From NCBI GenBank assembly GCA_051294375.1, contig CM119263.1:23524762-23588761 (forward strand): a stretch of 64,000 nucleotides of DNA. The letters run 5' to 3'. This document shows positions 21,675 through 32,811 of the stretch, one piece after another. Position 1 is the stretch's first letter, and the number at the start of each line of letters is the position of its first letter. Origin of the DNA: Paraspadella gotoi (Eukaryota; Chaetognatha). A program made the translations under genes and the position numbers. A model generated the notes under the pieces. The model was not told the DNA's origin. It searched no databases and was given only the letters and a program-made list of their open reading frames with translations.

Positions 21675-22432
21675 TGATTTTTACACGACGGGATTTTCTA
21701 ACCGCTTAGAATTTGTTTTAAATCCTTAGATTTTACGAAAGATTTAAATATTCTTTTTTTTTTAAAGCTCAGATTTTTCTAAAGGGATCTTTTTACGAGT
21801 CCACAGCGCCACGAGAACGAGCCTTTGGGTCGTTAAGCAATCCTTGTTTTTTCTATGAATTAGTTGGTCCCTCGAGATTTCGTAGTCAAGTTTCTCTGCA
21901 AGGACGACGACTCCTTTTTCCCTAAATCGCTCTCCATTGTTTCCGACGCCTTTCGGCCAAATTCACGCGTAATTTGTAGAATTTTTTTTTTAAGAAGCGA
22001 CGATATAAATGTTCACGCAACTTCTTTTATTTTTTACCGGGAGCGTGTGGTTTATTCTATTGGTTTTCGTCGGTAATAATGATTATGTTATTATGTTATG
22101 CTAATAATGATTAATGAAAATTACAAAAAGAAATAAAAAAGAGCTGAGCCGGGTTCCACGCGTCGGTTTCTCAATTCAACATTCACACATGCATTCAGAC
22201 GATTTGGTGATTCGGCCGTCACAATTCACGGGCGGGGCTTTTAATGGTTCTGGGCCGACGACGACGATGAAGGCGATGCACCGACGACGATGACAATGAG
22301 CAATAGCGATGACGATTACGATTCGACAACGACGAGAACGACGACAACGACGACAACAACAACAACTGTATTCTTTAAGGTCGACAATGAAGCCGACGAC
22401 GTCGTATACGCTGTCGTCCGGTGTGTCCGGAT

Positions 22433-22465
<33 letters not shown>
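21675..22465. other. Non-coding stretch with (CGA)n and (CT)n
   Basis: The first 165 bases match 12600-12860. It also holds ACGACG-type repeats (22255-22370) and a (CT)n repeat (22437-22465) running into the gap. Valine or threonine runs in frames across it are repeat artefacts. Confidence 0.6.
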
Positions 22466-22660
22466 NNNNNNNNNNNNNNNNNNNNNNNNNNNNNNNNNNN
22501 NNNNNNNNNNNNNNNNNNNNNNNNNNNNNNNNNNNNNNNNNNNNNNNNNNNNNNNNNNNNNNNNNNNNNNNNNNNNNNNNNNNNNNNNNNNNNNNNNNNN
22601 NNNNNNNNNNNNNNNNNNNNNNNNNNNNNNNNNNNNNNNNNNNNNNNNNNNNNNNNNNNN
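22466..22660. other. Assembly gap, 195 N
   Basis: Gap begins inside a (CT)n microsatellite. Confidence 0.97.
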
Positions 22661-23183
22661 TGGCGCTGAATCGAATGGGAATCGATCCTGATGCTCGGGA
22701 GAGGAGACAAGGGGGAGAGAGGCGAAAGAGGAGAGCGAGTGGGAGAGAGAGGAGAAACAGAGGAAAGCGAAGAGAGAGAGAGTGAGGGGACAATGTGTAA
22801 AGTGGGGCCTAATGAGTAACAACCGATCCAAAGAGAGGAGAGGCAGATATTTAAAAAGGTGTCTCTTCGAAATAAAAAGTGCATGGAGGCCATTGGACGG
22901 TGTGGAAAAAGTTTGGAAAGTAGATAAGCAATTACAGATAATGAGATATTGTGGATGCAATCTCAAGAACTGTTTATACTGAAACAAGAACTGTGCATAG
23001 GAATGAAAAATATGCGAGCACAAAATGCAGTAGTTTAGTGGAGAGGAAACGAAATTGAATCTCTGCTTTGAGAAAGGCTCATTTGCTAGCACCATTACAA
23101 ATCCATCAATCCAAAGCGAAGATGAAATTTCACTCTTCCTCTCAAATTTTAAAAACCTGCTTATTAGTATGCTTGATGTGTGT
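22661..23183. other. Non-coding stretch matching 16880-17195
   Basis: GA-rich at its start (22690-22785), then ordinary AT-rich sequence. 22930-23183 aligns in order with 16880-17195, including the shared GCTAGCACCATTACAAATC. Confidence 0.6.
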
Positions 23184-23646
23184 NNNNNNNNNNNNNNNNN
23201 NNNNNNNNNNNNNNNNNNNNNNNNNNNNNNNNNNNNNNNNNNNNNNNNNNNNNNNNNNNNNNNNNNNNNNNNNNNNNNNNNNNNNNNNNNNNNNNNNNNN
23301 NNNNNNNNNNNNNNNNNNNNNNNNNNNNNNNNNNNNNNNNNNNNNNNNNNNNNNNNNNNNNNNNNNNNNNNNNNNNNNNNNNNNNNNNNNNNNNNNNNNN
23401 NNNNNNNNNNNNNNNNNNNNNNNNNNNNNNNNNNNNNNNNNNNNNNNNNNNNNNNNNNNNNNNNNNNNNNNNNNNNNNNNNNNNNNNNNNNNNNNNNNNN
23501 NNNNNNNNNNNNNNNNNNNNNNNNNNNNNNNNNNNNNNNNNNNNNNNNNNNNNNNNNNNNNNNNNNNNNNNNNNNNNNNNNNNNNNNNNNNNNNNNNNNN
23601 NNNNNNNNNNNNNNNNNNNNNNNNNNNNNNNNNNNNNNNNNNNNNN
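23184..23646. other. Assembly gap, 463 N
   Basis: N run. Confidence 0.97.
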
Positions 23647-23740
23647 GTTCGCTCGTCCCGCGTCCTGAGCGTCACGCGTCATTTCTCGTGATTGATGTTC
23701 GCGCGGACGAAGTTGTTTTTGAAAGACTCTCGAGTTTTTG

Positions 23741-23792
23741 CGTCGGCGGCGTCGGGCGGCGTCGGGCGGCGTCGGGCGGCGTCGGCGGCGTC
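23741..23792. repeat. GC-rich 10-base tandem repeat
   Basis: GTCGGGCGGC repeated three times with flanking variant GTCGGCGGC units. Confidence 0.9.
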
Positions 23793-23867
23793 GATGAGTC
23801 AAGGAATCCATTAGTGAGGAAGTCAGGTGTGACGCCGAGAGCGGACGGAGGATGTGAACGACGACGG

Positions 23868-23870
23868 CGT

Positions 23871-23905
<35 letters not shown>

Positions 23906-23912
23906 AAGATGA
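23868..23912. repeat. (GATGAC)n-type repeat
   Basis: ACGACGATGACGACGATGACGA units. Similar GAC/GAT repeats recur throughout the window. Confidence 0.85.
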
Positions 23913-24531
23913 AGAATACGACGACGAGTTGAACCATAACGATTATGACAACAACAACAACATTAAAAATTAGCGACAGCAACGACGTGGAAGCGGACAT
24001 GAAGAGGATGTGGTTATGTCTTATGAGAATATAGACTGACTGAAAGCTCAATTGGTTTATATTGTTTCTTCATTTATAAAACCTATCATGTATCATTATG
24101 AGTCGCCATAACGGGGAAGAACTGAAACAAAGATGATAATATTTTTTCTAGACATAGGAAAAAAAAAAGTTAACAATTGAATTCAAAAAGAAAAAAAGTG
24201 ACGAGTCAGCGATTAACGCGTCAGAGAAAAAGGTTGATATGATGCAAGTTAAATAACTGCAGATACGATGGTACGAATTATTTTAATGTGAATTCGATCA
24301 ACACGACGAGAATAAGAGAAGCGACAAAATCGTGCCAGAAACATCCGAGAAAGAAAAAAAAACGAGTTCTGTCTGTCTAACAAAAAAAAAAAAAATCAAT
24401 TCTGACCCGGACACGGGAGGGGCGAAAGACAACACAAAACAAAGGACTTAACACAAAGACGACGAAATCGAATGGGAAAGGATGACAATTACGACGATGA
24501 CGAACGACTTAACGATGATGAAGAATTGACT
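23913..24531. other. Non-coding stretch
   Basis: AT-rich with poly-A tracts and scattered GACGA. No gene seen. Confidence 0.45.
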
Positions 24532-25328
24532 NNNNNNNNNNNNNNNNNNNNNNNNNNNNNNNNNNNNNNNNNNNNNNNNNNNNNNNNNNNNNNNNNNNNN
24601 NNNNNNNNNNNNNNNNNNNNNNNNNNNNNNNNNNNNNNNNNNNNNNNNNNNNNNNNNNNNNNNNNNNNNNNNNNNNNNNNNNNNNNNNNNNNNNNNNNNN
24701 NNNNNNNNNNNNNNNNNNNNNNNNNNNNNNNNNNNNNNNNNNNNNNNNNNNNNNNNNNNNNNNNNNNNNNNNNNNNNNNNNNNNNNNNNNNNNNNNNNNN
24801 NNNNNNNNNNNNNNNNNNNNNNNNNNNNNNNNNNNNNNNNNNNNNNNNNNNNNNNNNNNNNNNNNNNNNNNNNNNNNNNNNNNNNNNNNNNNNNNNNNNN
24901 NNNNNNNNNNNNNNNNNNNNNNNNNNNNNNNNNNNNNNNNNNNNNNNNNNNNNNNNNNNNNNNNNNNNNNNNNNNNNNNNNNNNNNNNNNNNNNNNNNNN
25001 NNNNNNNNNNNNNNNNNNNNNNNNNNNNNNNNNNNNNNNNNNNNNNNNNNNNNNNNNNNNNNNNNNNNNNNNNNNNNNNNNNNNNNNNNNNNNNNNNNNN
25101 NNNNNNNNNNNNNNNNNNNNNNNNNNNNNNNNNNNNNNNNNNNNNNNNNNNNNNNNNNNNNNNNNNNNNNNNNNNNNNNNNNNNNNNNNNNNNNNNNNNN
25201 NNNNNNNNNNNNNNNNNNNNNNNNNNNNNNNNNNNNNNNNNNNNNNNNNNNNNNNNNNNNNNNNNNNNNNNNNNNNNNNNNNNNNNNNNNNNNNNNNNNN
25301 NNNNNNNNNNNNNNNNNNNNNNNNNNNN
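24532..25328. other. Assembly gap, 797 N
   Basis: The largest gap in the window. An exon could be hidden here. Confidence 0.97.
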
Positions 25329-25559
25329 AAAATTCGCGCGCGGGACGAACGCGTGGTCAATGACTGCAATCTGCTTGCAAACGTAAAAGTTCACACATTC
25401 AAACGTGCGAAAATACGTAGCCACTTATAGTGTAAGCATACTCATAAAGAGACTCGATAAAATCGGTCTGAACTGAGATAAACGCGGGGGCCTAACTTAA
25501 AACGCGCATGCGCTAAAGCGATGACGCGATGAGTGACGATGAGTTCGTTGTCATCTGGG

Positions 25560-25586
25560 ATGTCGTCGTCGTCGTCGTCGTCGTCT
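25560..25586. repeat. (GTC)n trinucleotide repeat
   Basis: Pure GTC repeat. The minus frame gives a poly-aspartate run that is not convincingly part of a gene. Confidence 0.92.
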
Positions 25587-25983
25587 TCGGAATTGAATAG
25601 ACTTAAGCTTACAATGGGCGGAATGGGTGATTTTTTTTTCCACGAGATTTTCTTCTTTTTATTCGTCGTCGTGAAGAAAAGAAAAAAAAAAGAATAAAGT
25701 CTGGTCGAAGTGAATGGATCAGATTTTCTTTTGTCATTTTTTTTTCTCATTTCGGGTGAACGAGCAAAGAGGGTTTTAAATTCTCGTCCGAGGATCTTCA
25801 CGGAGCAATTAGCCAGACATTTGGACGAAACTCGTTTTGTCGTTGGGAGGCGATTAAGTTGGGTTCTATATTGATGACTTTTAGCTGACTTAAAAGCAGT
25901 TTCGACGGCATTTTAATTTAACTAAGTGTAAAATAAATAGATTTAAAAATAATCCGATTATAACAAATCAATGAGACACAATT

Positions 25984-26238
25984 TCACGAGTAAAGAGCTA
26001 AAAAAATATTTTTCTCGACGCGAGATAACAAGTCAACCGCCCATATATAAACTCCCATTTTTTTTTCTTTTAGATGTCGCTTTCGTCGTTTTAGTCTCAT
26101 TTGTCGTTTTTTGAATTTCACCGCCATTTTGAAATCGTAATCAGCGGCGTTCGAGTCAATGTCGTCATCGTCATCGTCATCGTCGTCATCGTCATCGTCT
26201 TTCTTGTTTTTAAAAGAGTTTTTGAGGAAATGAGGCAT
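25984..26238 (-). CDS. Possible small protein: poly-Asp then Lys/Arg-rich
   Basis: An 84-codon frame starting at ATG (26238). An N-terminal MPHFLKNSFKNKK is followed by a 13-residue aspartate run (GAC and GAT mixed), a short neutral segment, then a strongly basic stretch around residues 40-60. I recognise no family. The mixed codons in the Asp run and the ordinary composition after it are mildly in favour. The repeat origin and short length are against. It could equally be a non-coding (GATGAC)n tract. Confidence 0.25.
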   Translation of the reverse strand: MPHFLKNSFKNKKDDDDDDDDDDDDDIDSNAADYDFKMAVKFKKRQMRLKRRKRHLKEKKMGVYIWAVDLLSRVEKNIFLALYS

Positions 26239-26410
26239 TTTTTGAAATACTCGTCAAAATCTCGATTAATGATAAAAATAAGGAAAAGCAAAAAATTTTG
26301 TTAGCAAGTTTGAGTGACATTTTCGGCCACGTTATTTTCTTAAGAGCCTCATTAGAAAGAAGATAAAAAACGTAATGACAGTAACATGTGACAGGTGTAG
26401 GGGTTTTAAT

Positions 26411-26523
26411 CGAACACCCTACTTCCTCCTCTCCTCTCCATCTCTATCCTCTTCCTCTCTCTCATTCTCTCTCACTTTCTCTCCTCCCCTCCTCTCTCTT
26501 CCTCTCTCTCTCTCTCTCTCTCC

Positions 26524-26557
<34 letters not shown>

Positions 26558-26620
26558 CTCTTCTCTCTCTCCTCTCTCTCCTCTCCTCTCTCTCTCCTCT
26601 CCTCTCCTTCAATCCATCGT
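26411..26620. repeat. CT-rich microsatellite
   Basis: Long imperfect CT repeat with CCTCTCTC interruptions. Confidence 0.93.
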
Positions 26621-26866
26621 CCTTTCTAACGATTCACAAACTTTCCTTCAAACTTTCTCGGAGATCGGTCCTTTAGCGCTTTTTGTAAGTCATCACGTGA
26701 ACCAATTCTGCCCCCCCTTTCTCGAATGACCTTTCGTGACCCCTTTCGTGACCCTGCGATGACCCAAGACCCCGACCCCGCGCGCCGCGGTCGGCTAAGC
26801 GCCTCCTCGGGGCCCATTACGCCCCTCGATGGCGAGAGGCTAGTAAGCGAATGGGCGGCGAGCAGA

Positions 26867-26949
26867 GAGAGAGGAGAGAGAGAGACGAGACGACGAGAGA
26901 GAGAGAGAGAGAGCGACGAGAATGGAGATGAGAGAGAGAGAGAGAGATA
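26867..26949. repeat. GA-rich microsatellite
   Basis: GA repeat with ACGAGA interruptions. Confidence 0.92.
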
Positions 26950-27018
26950 GTAGACACGCCCACGACGGCGAGGAAAGGAGGAGGGGGAGAGAATGAGCGA
27001 CGTTTTTAAGGGGACGAG

Positions 27019-27028
27019 ACGGACAGAG

Positions 27029-27064
<36 letters not shown>

Positions 27065-27067
27065 GGA
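27019..27067. repeat. (GACA)n tetranucleotide repeat
   Basis: GACAGACAGACA units with a few GACG variants. All overlapping frames are period artefacts. Confidence 0.95.
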
Positions 27068-27236
27068 CTGATGAAGGAACAAATGATCGAAGGGACTGCG
27101 ACGTCGAAGAGCGAAGGAAAGAAATCCAAAGAAGAAGAGAGAATTTTTTTTTCGAGTTTCGAATCCAAACTCTTTTTTTCCCACTGAATCGATCGACTCT
27201 CAAGTCATTAAACCTCCCCATAATATGTTTCCTCAC

Positions 27237-27530
27237 CCTAATATCTTTCCACACTCTTCCCAAATTCTCAGCCTCACCCTTAAGCTTCGGCGGAGCCTCG
27301 TTTCCAAGATCTTTGTCTTGGGATTTGTTGGAAATAAACTCGAGACGATCGTCGCCCACGATGCCCACAACACCCACGACGCCCACGGCGGCCCACGCCT
27401 CGCCTATCTCCGTCGCCTCGGACCTTGTGAAAACACCTAGTTTTTTTTCATCTTCTCCAGACTTAAATAACCGACGAAGACGATCACTTTCACAGATCGC
27501 TAATTCACCACAATGGTTTTTTATGGTCAT
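27237..27530 (-). CDS. Possible 5' coding exon, unknown protein
   Basis: Open from ATG at 27530 (purine at -3). The frame stays open to 27006 but becomes GACA-repeat translation below 27180, so a real exon would end sooner. Good donors occur at 27278/27277 (AAGG/GTGAGG) and 27237/27236 (TTAGG/GTGAGG). The peptide begins MTIKNHCGELAICESDRLRR and is charged and non-repetitive apart from a GVVGVVGIVG stretch. No domain recognised and no downstream exon identified. Confidence 0.28.
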
Positions 27531-28369
27531 CTCCGATGAATTCCTTTTTTAAAAGCCGTTTTGTTTATTTATGGGATCAAAAATACGAAGAATCGTAGAC
27601 ATTCTGAAGATACATATATCTCTAATGATTATTTTGCACATTATGTTCTTCGCAATTTCCTATTTCCTTTTCACCTATTTCCTTTTTTCTTACCTCCTCT
27701 TCCTTTTCCTTTACTTCTTTTATTTCTTCCACTCATTCCATTCTCACCAAATCGAATTCGGACCACTTGACAACTTTCCCCAACGTTCATCACATCCTTC
27801 ACAATGAACTCCCACAATCCCACACACATCACAACGATGCGGCGGCCGCCTTTCTTAATAACCCTTCTCGGAAACTCACCCAATCCTCTCAACGCTGGAT
27901 TCGGAGGCGCCTTTCGACCTCACCTACGCAGTTCGTCGTCGCGGACTTGGAGTCGCGGGTCGTTTTGGGCGGATCTGACCCAGAATTATGACCACATTTT
28001 TGGGAACCTAATGATTTCTAAATGATTCCTAGACAAATCTTAAGTCTATCGAACCAAAAACTCGGAAAAAAAAATGGTAGTGCAAATAATTATAATCAGA
28101 TAAATATGCTCAAAAGGAAGTTTTGCTCGTTCTGAAAATGGAGGTTTTTAATAACCGTTTCTGATAAAAATAACTTTTATAATGGTTGTACAAATCCCAT
28201 TAAGCTAGTTGCACATAGTTGCACATATATTGGTTGTACCAATTTCATAGCCTAATCAGCTTCAAATTAAAGTCAAATAAACTCGCAGAGACGAGAAATA
28301 TATTGAGTCCGAGAGCTCAATGAATTGGGGCTTTTCCTTCGCCTTTTAACTCCGCGTTATTGTTTGTCG

Positions 28370-28390
28370 TCGTCGTCGTCGTCGTCGTTG
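28370..28390. repeat. (GTC)n repeat
   Basis: Pure GTC units on the plus strand. Confidence 0.9.
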
Positions 28391-28496
28391 TTTCAGCGCG
28401 CCCTCTCATGCGTCAATGGTGTGAATGGCGGTTAATGCGTTTACAACCTTTCCAACGCTTTACAACTTCTTCAAGTGGCCATCTCGAGAAGAGAGG

Positions 28497-28570
28497 GAGG
28501 AAAGGAAAGGAGGAGGAGGAGGAGGAGGAGGAGGAGGAAGAATGGGGTCGGTGGAGAAGGAGGAGGAGGG
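28497..28570. repeat. (GGA)n repeat
   Basis: GGA/GAGGAG purine repeat, ending in GAAGGAGGAGG. Confidence 0.9.
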
Positions 28571-28945
28571 CGACGAAAAAAGGGAAATTAGGGTAAAAAA
28601 AGGAAAGAAGTTGGGAGAAATGCTAATGGAGGAAAGGAAAGGAAGGCGGCGGGAAGAAAGTCAGATAAGAAGATAAAGGAAAGGAAAAAAAAAGGAAATT
28701 ATGTGAAGGGACGTAAGTGGAAAAAGATAAGGAAGGAAAAGACAACAAACATTATGGCGAAAGAAGAGAGAAGGAGCAAAAGGCATCGCGTGAATGAGAG
28801 AATGTGGAGTAAAGAGAGGAAAAGGAAATCAAAAAGAAATAGACAATAACTACGACGAGTACGTCTACAATGACTAAAAAAACGCTTCGTCATTATTCGA
28901 CGCAAATCTTTCTTCCTTTGCATAATATTTTTTTCCTGCCCTCAA

Positions 28946-28958
28946 TTTGGCGCCAAAA
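28946..28958. promoter_or_regulatory. Perfect palindromic E2F-type site
   Basis: TTTGGCGCCAAAA matches the E2F/DP consensus TTTSGCGC on both strands. A second site lies at 29077-29088. Confidence 0.4.
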
Positions 28959-29076
28959 TCGTGTTTGAATCTACTCGACTCCACCTCCGCCCTGGGCCCC
29001 TCACTCGGGCAGCTCCTTTTAAAAATGCTACGTACGACTATCAAGGCTTTAAAACATCTTTATGTGTACACGAAGA

Positions 29077-29088
29077 TTGGCGCCAAAA
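29077..29088. promoter_or_regulatory. Second E2F-type site
   Basis: TTGGCGCCAAAA, about 130 bases from the first. Paired sites are typical of cell-cycle promoters, but no adjacent gene is visible. Confidence 0.38.
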
Positions 29089-29485
29089 GGACTTCTTAGT
29101 CCTTACGCATTATGCATCAGCGATCTGCCCATCGGTCAACTCAATCGATGGAGCAGTTTTTTGATAATTTAACAACTTCTAAGCCAACAATGCCTTTTCT
29201 ACCTAAACATTTTCAATTACATATAGCGCATTACCGATTATTTTCCGAAAAGGGTCCTAAAATAATTCTTTTGACTTTTACAGTTCGAAACCAAAATTCA
29301 AAAGCTCTGGCAGCACAAGATTTCTCTTTTCTCTCAACACTTCTACTCAACTGCCTCCTCGCCTAGTTTCCCCACCCAACGTTTTCTTTGACCCAAAACC
29401 AAACAAAAAAAATTTATGTTCTTTGTTTTCGTCGTCTTTGCGAAAAGTTTTTTTCGTTTTTAGTTTTTATTAAGAACCAGGGCCA

Positions 29486-29523
29486 GAGAAAGAAAGAAAG
29501 AAAGAAAGAAAGAAATAAGAAGA

Positions 29524-29554
<31 letters not shown>

Positions 29555-29558
29555 ATAT

Positions 29559-29609
<51 letters not shown>

Positions 29610-29613
29610 AAAA

Positions 29614-29673
<60 letters not shown>

Positions 29674-29690
29674 AAAAAAATAAAGATAAA
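29486..29690. repeat. Compound (AAAG)n-(AAAT)n-(AAAG)n repeat
   Basis: AAAG units (29486-29520), AAAT units (29524-29558), then a long AAAG array (29559-29675). Minus-strand frames are open but consist only of F, L and S. Confidence 0.95.
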
Positions 29691-31015
29691 GACTTCCTGA
29701 GATAAGCGTTTCTTGGTTGGCCTACGACAAACTCTGAACAATTTAACCAACGGGTTGAGACGGTGTCCGTAGAAGATGGTCGAATCACCTGCAACGAAAA
29801 AAAAGGGAGGAAGAGATTGGCGTTTCTCAGGTTCGTTATTGTCGTCGTCGTTGTTGTTATCTTGATTGTCGGCGACCTCATCGTCTAATTGACGTTTTTC
29901 CGTCGACTTACTGCTCTTGTATCGTAGGTATCATCATTGTCATTATCGAAGTATTTAAGGTCACTTTACAGGAAAAATGAAATAACCTTTTTTTTTAAAA
30001 TCGCGCACCGTTAACTTCGCTCGCCACTGCTACTATTTCTGTGACAAACCTCATGGATTCCCCAATCCCTTCCGCCCCCTTTTCCCATCGCGGCGTCGTC
30101 GGCGAATGACCGACTCCCATTCTACGAAAATAACGACCCTTTTCGGGCCCGACCCGCCCCGCGGCGGTGGCTTGCCCATCGGGGGCGCCACTCCGCATCT
30201 CCCTCGCATCCTCGCATACTCTCCCGCCCCCACACTGCTCCGCCCCCTTTCGGTGACCCCTCGTAGGTTCGCGTCCCCCTCCGGTCATTGATCTAAATTG
30301 CCCTGACCCAATTTTTTTTTTCCTCTTTCCGACTCCGCGTCGAATTGAAGTCGAGGCTCGTAGATTCGGCATCGTCGCGTCTGCGTCGGGAAATCGTTTT
30401 GGGTTTCGATGCGGAATTTGTTTTTTTTTTTGCAAAAATGCAGCATTCGAACGGCGATGGGTCGGTGTGAATTGGCTGGGCATCGCCGGCTGAGGGCTTT
30501 AATGGAGTTTCGGCGAGTCTTTATGCCAGCTTTGGGACATCATCCGTTTTGCTTTTGAAGTTGTTGAGGACTGAAATTCGTTGGTTGCGTTTAATCAATT
30601 ACGATGAAAGGGACGTGACTTTTGACTCATTTTTCTAAAACATTTATTTTATGTACGTATATATTTATATTTTCTTTGAGACTCCCAGTCTTGGGATGAT
30701 GAACCCGAGACTACTTGTGAATTAAAGATGTAAACAAAACTTATCTGAAGTCAAGCAAACTTTACGTATTTTCGTTATCTTTATATCTATTTCTGGAACG
30801 TCGAACGATGCGTCAGTCTTCATTCCTCTCAAACTTTTGATCGAAGCTCTCATTCAATTTAATCATTTGTTATTTGTTTGTCTTCCTGACCTGACATTCT
30901 CTATGCCGTTCTGTCTAACCATTTTTTCTATCTTTCTATATCTTACTCCCCCTTCTCCCTCTATCCGCTCAAAAAGAGAGAGAACGCTTTTCAATCTTGT
31001 TTTCTCCTCCATTCG

Positions 31016-31129
31016 ATCCGCCATCTTATCCGCTTCATCCGCCGCCTCCGGGCGCCCGCCTTCGATACCGCCTTCCGCCGCCATCGCCCAGCCGCAATTT
31101 TGGCCGCCATTTTCCTCGCATCGGCGGCC

Positions 31130-31167
<38 letters not shown>

Positions 31168-31205
31168 ACTCTCTTTCTCGGGGGCGGCCATATTTGCCAC
31201 CTTTT
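31016..31205 (-). promoter_or_regulatory. Cluster of YY1-like sites
   Basis: Several GCCAT cores in CpG-rich sequence: CCGCCATCTT (about 31018), GCCATCG (31080), GGCCGCCATTTT (31101), GGCCATTTCC (31128) and GGCGGCCATATT (31184). Read on the minus strand these are AAnATGGCGG-type YY1 promoter motifs. A (CT)n repeat sits inside the cluster. No start site can be placed. Confidence 0.3.
31137..31166. repeat. (CT)n microsatellite
   Basis: Pure CT repeat. Confidence 0.93.
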
Positions 31206-31416
31206 TCGAATTCTTTCTCCGGATTCCGATATCGGGACGAAACTCGATGAAAGTCGATGGAAGGAAAAAAAAATAAAGAAGGAAAGAGAAAGATTGGAAA
31301 AAAGAAAAGCGGAGGAAAAATAAAAGAAAAAGAAAAAAGGAGGAAAAAAGATGGAATCGAAGTCGATAAAAGATAGAAATGGGAGAAATTCGACGGTCAG
31401 AAAAAAAAAATGCCGG

Positions 31417-31618
31417 NNNNNNNNNNNNNNNNNNNNNNNNNNNNNNNNNNNNNNNNNNNNNNNNNNNNNNNNNNNNNNNNNNNNNNNNNNNNNNNNNNNN
31501 NNNNNNNNNNNNNNNNNNNNNNNNNNNNNNNNNNNNNNNNNNNNNNNNNNNNNNNNNNNNNNNNNNNNNNNNNNNNNNNNNNNNNNNNNNNNNNNNNNNN
31601 NNNNNNNNNNNNNNNNNN
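31417..31618. other. Assembly gap, 202 N
   Basis: Gap ends in a (GA)n repeat at 31619-31648. Confidence 0.97.

Positions 31619-31648
<30 letters not shown>
31619..31648. repeat. (GA)n microsatellite at gap edge
   Basis: Pure GA directly after the gap. Confidence 0.93.
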
Positions 31649-31651
<3 letters not shown>

Positions 31652-31967
31652 GCGTCCTCAGAGATGGAGGTAGATCCGCGCCTCTGTGGTGCGGGGAGTT
31701 GCTTGGCCTCTCGTGAATAAGATTATTGGTAATAACGCTTTTAAAAAGCGGAGATTGTCTCTAAAATTTCAAAGTCCATTTACTGTAAATTTTCCTTCTT
31801 TTTTTTCTTTACTCACTCTGTCACTATTTCTCTGTCTATTTTTCCTCCTCTCTATTTCTCTCTCCATCTCTCTCCTGCCCCCTAGCTCGGTCGCTTATTT
31901 CCAATCTAATGAACAACTCGAATTCGCCATTATATCATTTCCTGTCTTTCATAATGGAACATTTCAT

Positions 31968-32220
31968 TCCTTTTTTTCTTTTTCTTTCTTTCTTTCTTTC
32001 TTTCTTNNNNNNNNNNNNNNNNNNNNNNNNNNNNNNNNNNNNNNNNNNNNNNNNNNNNNNNNNNNNNNNNNNNNNNNNNNNNNNNNNNNNNNNNNNNNNN
32101 NNNNNNNNNNNNNNNNNNNNNNNNNNNNNNNNNNNNNNNNNNNNNNTTCTTTCTTTCTTTCTTTATTTCTATCTATATTTCTTTATTTCTTTCGTTCTTT
32201 TTTTCTTTCTTTCATATTTT
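31968..32220. repeat. (CTTT)n repeat spanning a 140-N gap
   Basis: TTTC units on both sides of the gap at 32007-32146, so the gap is probably the same repeat. It has the opposite strand orientation to the AAAG array 2.5 kb upstream. Confidence 0.9.
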
Positions 32221-32576
32221 TGAAAAATACTATGTTAATTCCTCTAATTTAAATTTCGAAGATAAATTGGAATTAAAATATTTTTTTATTCCAATTGTTT
32301 CGTCAGTCCGAGTCGCTTCAAGTGTTTTCTTCTTTTCACTAAAAACTTATTTTTCCCAAAAATCGATACAGCAGGCATCCTTTACAAAATTGTTACAGCA
32401 GGCGTTCTTTACAACAGGCAATTATGATTAAGATGAAAATAACAGACAATGAGGTTGTTTGCGTTGATGTCGTTTCGCTCGACTTCATTTTATATTCACT
32501 CACAATTATTCTTGTTATAATCAAATCATGTGACTTAATAAATGGATTTAAAATTGTATCAAATATAACGCGCTCG

Positions 32577-32612
32577 TCGTCTCCTCCTCTCTCTCTCTCT
32601 CTCTCTCTCTCG
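32577..32612. repeat. (CT)n microsatellite
   Basis: Nearly pure CT repeat. Confidence 0.92.
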
Positions 32613-32811
32613 TCTCATACCGTATTTAAAAATCGACGTGAGCGCCGCTTTAAAGTTTTCCTCCTTATTTCTCGAATTATCGATTTTTTCCGCCATTTTT
32701 TATTCCCATTTTTTTTTTGCTTCGATATTTATTTTTATTTTTATATTAGAAACGGGAAATCGGGCATTAATCCTCGGAGCCGGCAGCCGGCAGAGTCTCG
32801 GTTCAGAGCTC

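Noticed and set aside
22290-23095. Long frames through N gaps around 22.3-23.9 and 24.5-25.4 kb
   Set aside because: Most of their length is unknown sequence; the visible parts are CT, CGA or AT-rich DNA.
27006-27184. SVCLSVCLSV-type peptide
   Set aside because: Period-4 GACA repeat read in frame.
29414-29881. Phenylalanine/leucine/serine frame of 155 codons
   Set aside because: Translation of AAAG/AAAT tetranucleotide arrays.
29995-30483. 162-codon minus frame with a genuine ATG
   Set aside because: The segment is GC-rich and open in several frames on both strands. The peptide is Gly/Arg-rich without a recognisable pattern and there is no splice support.
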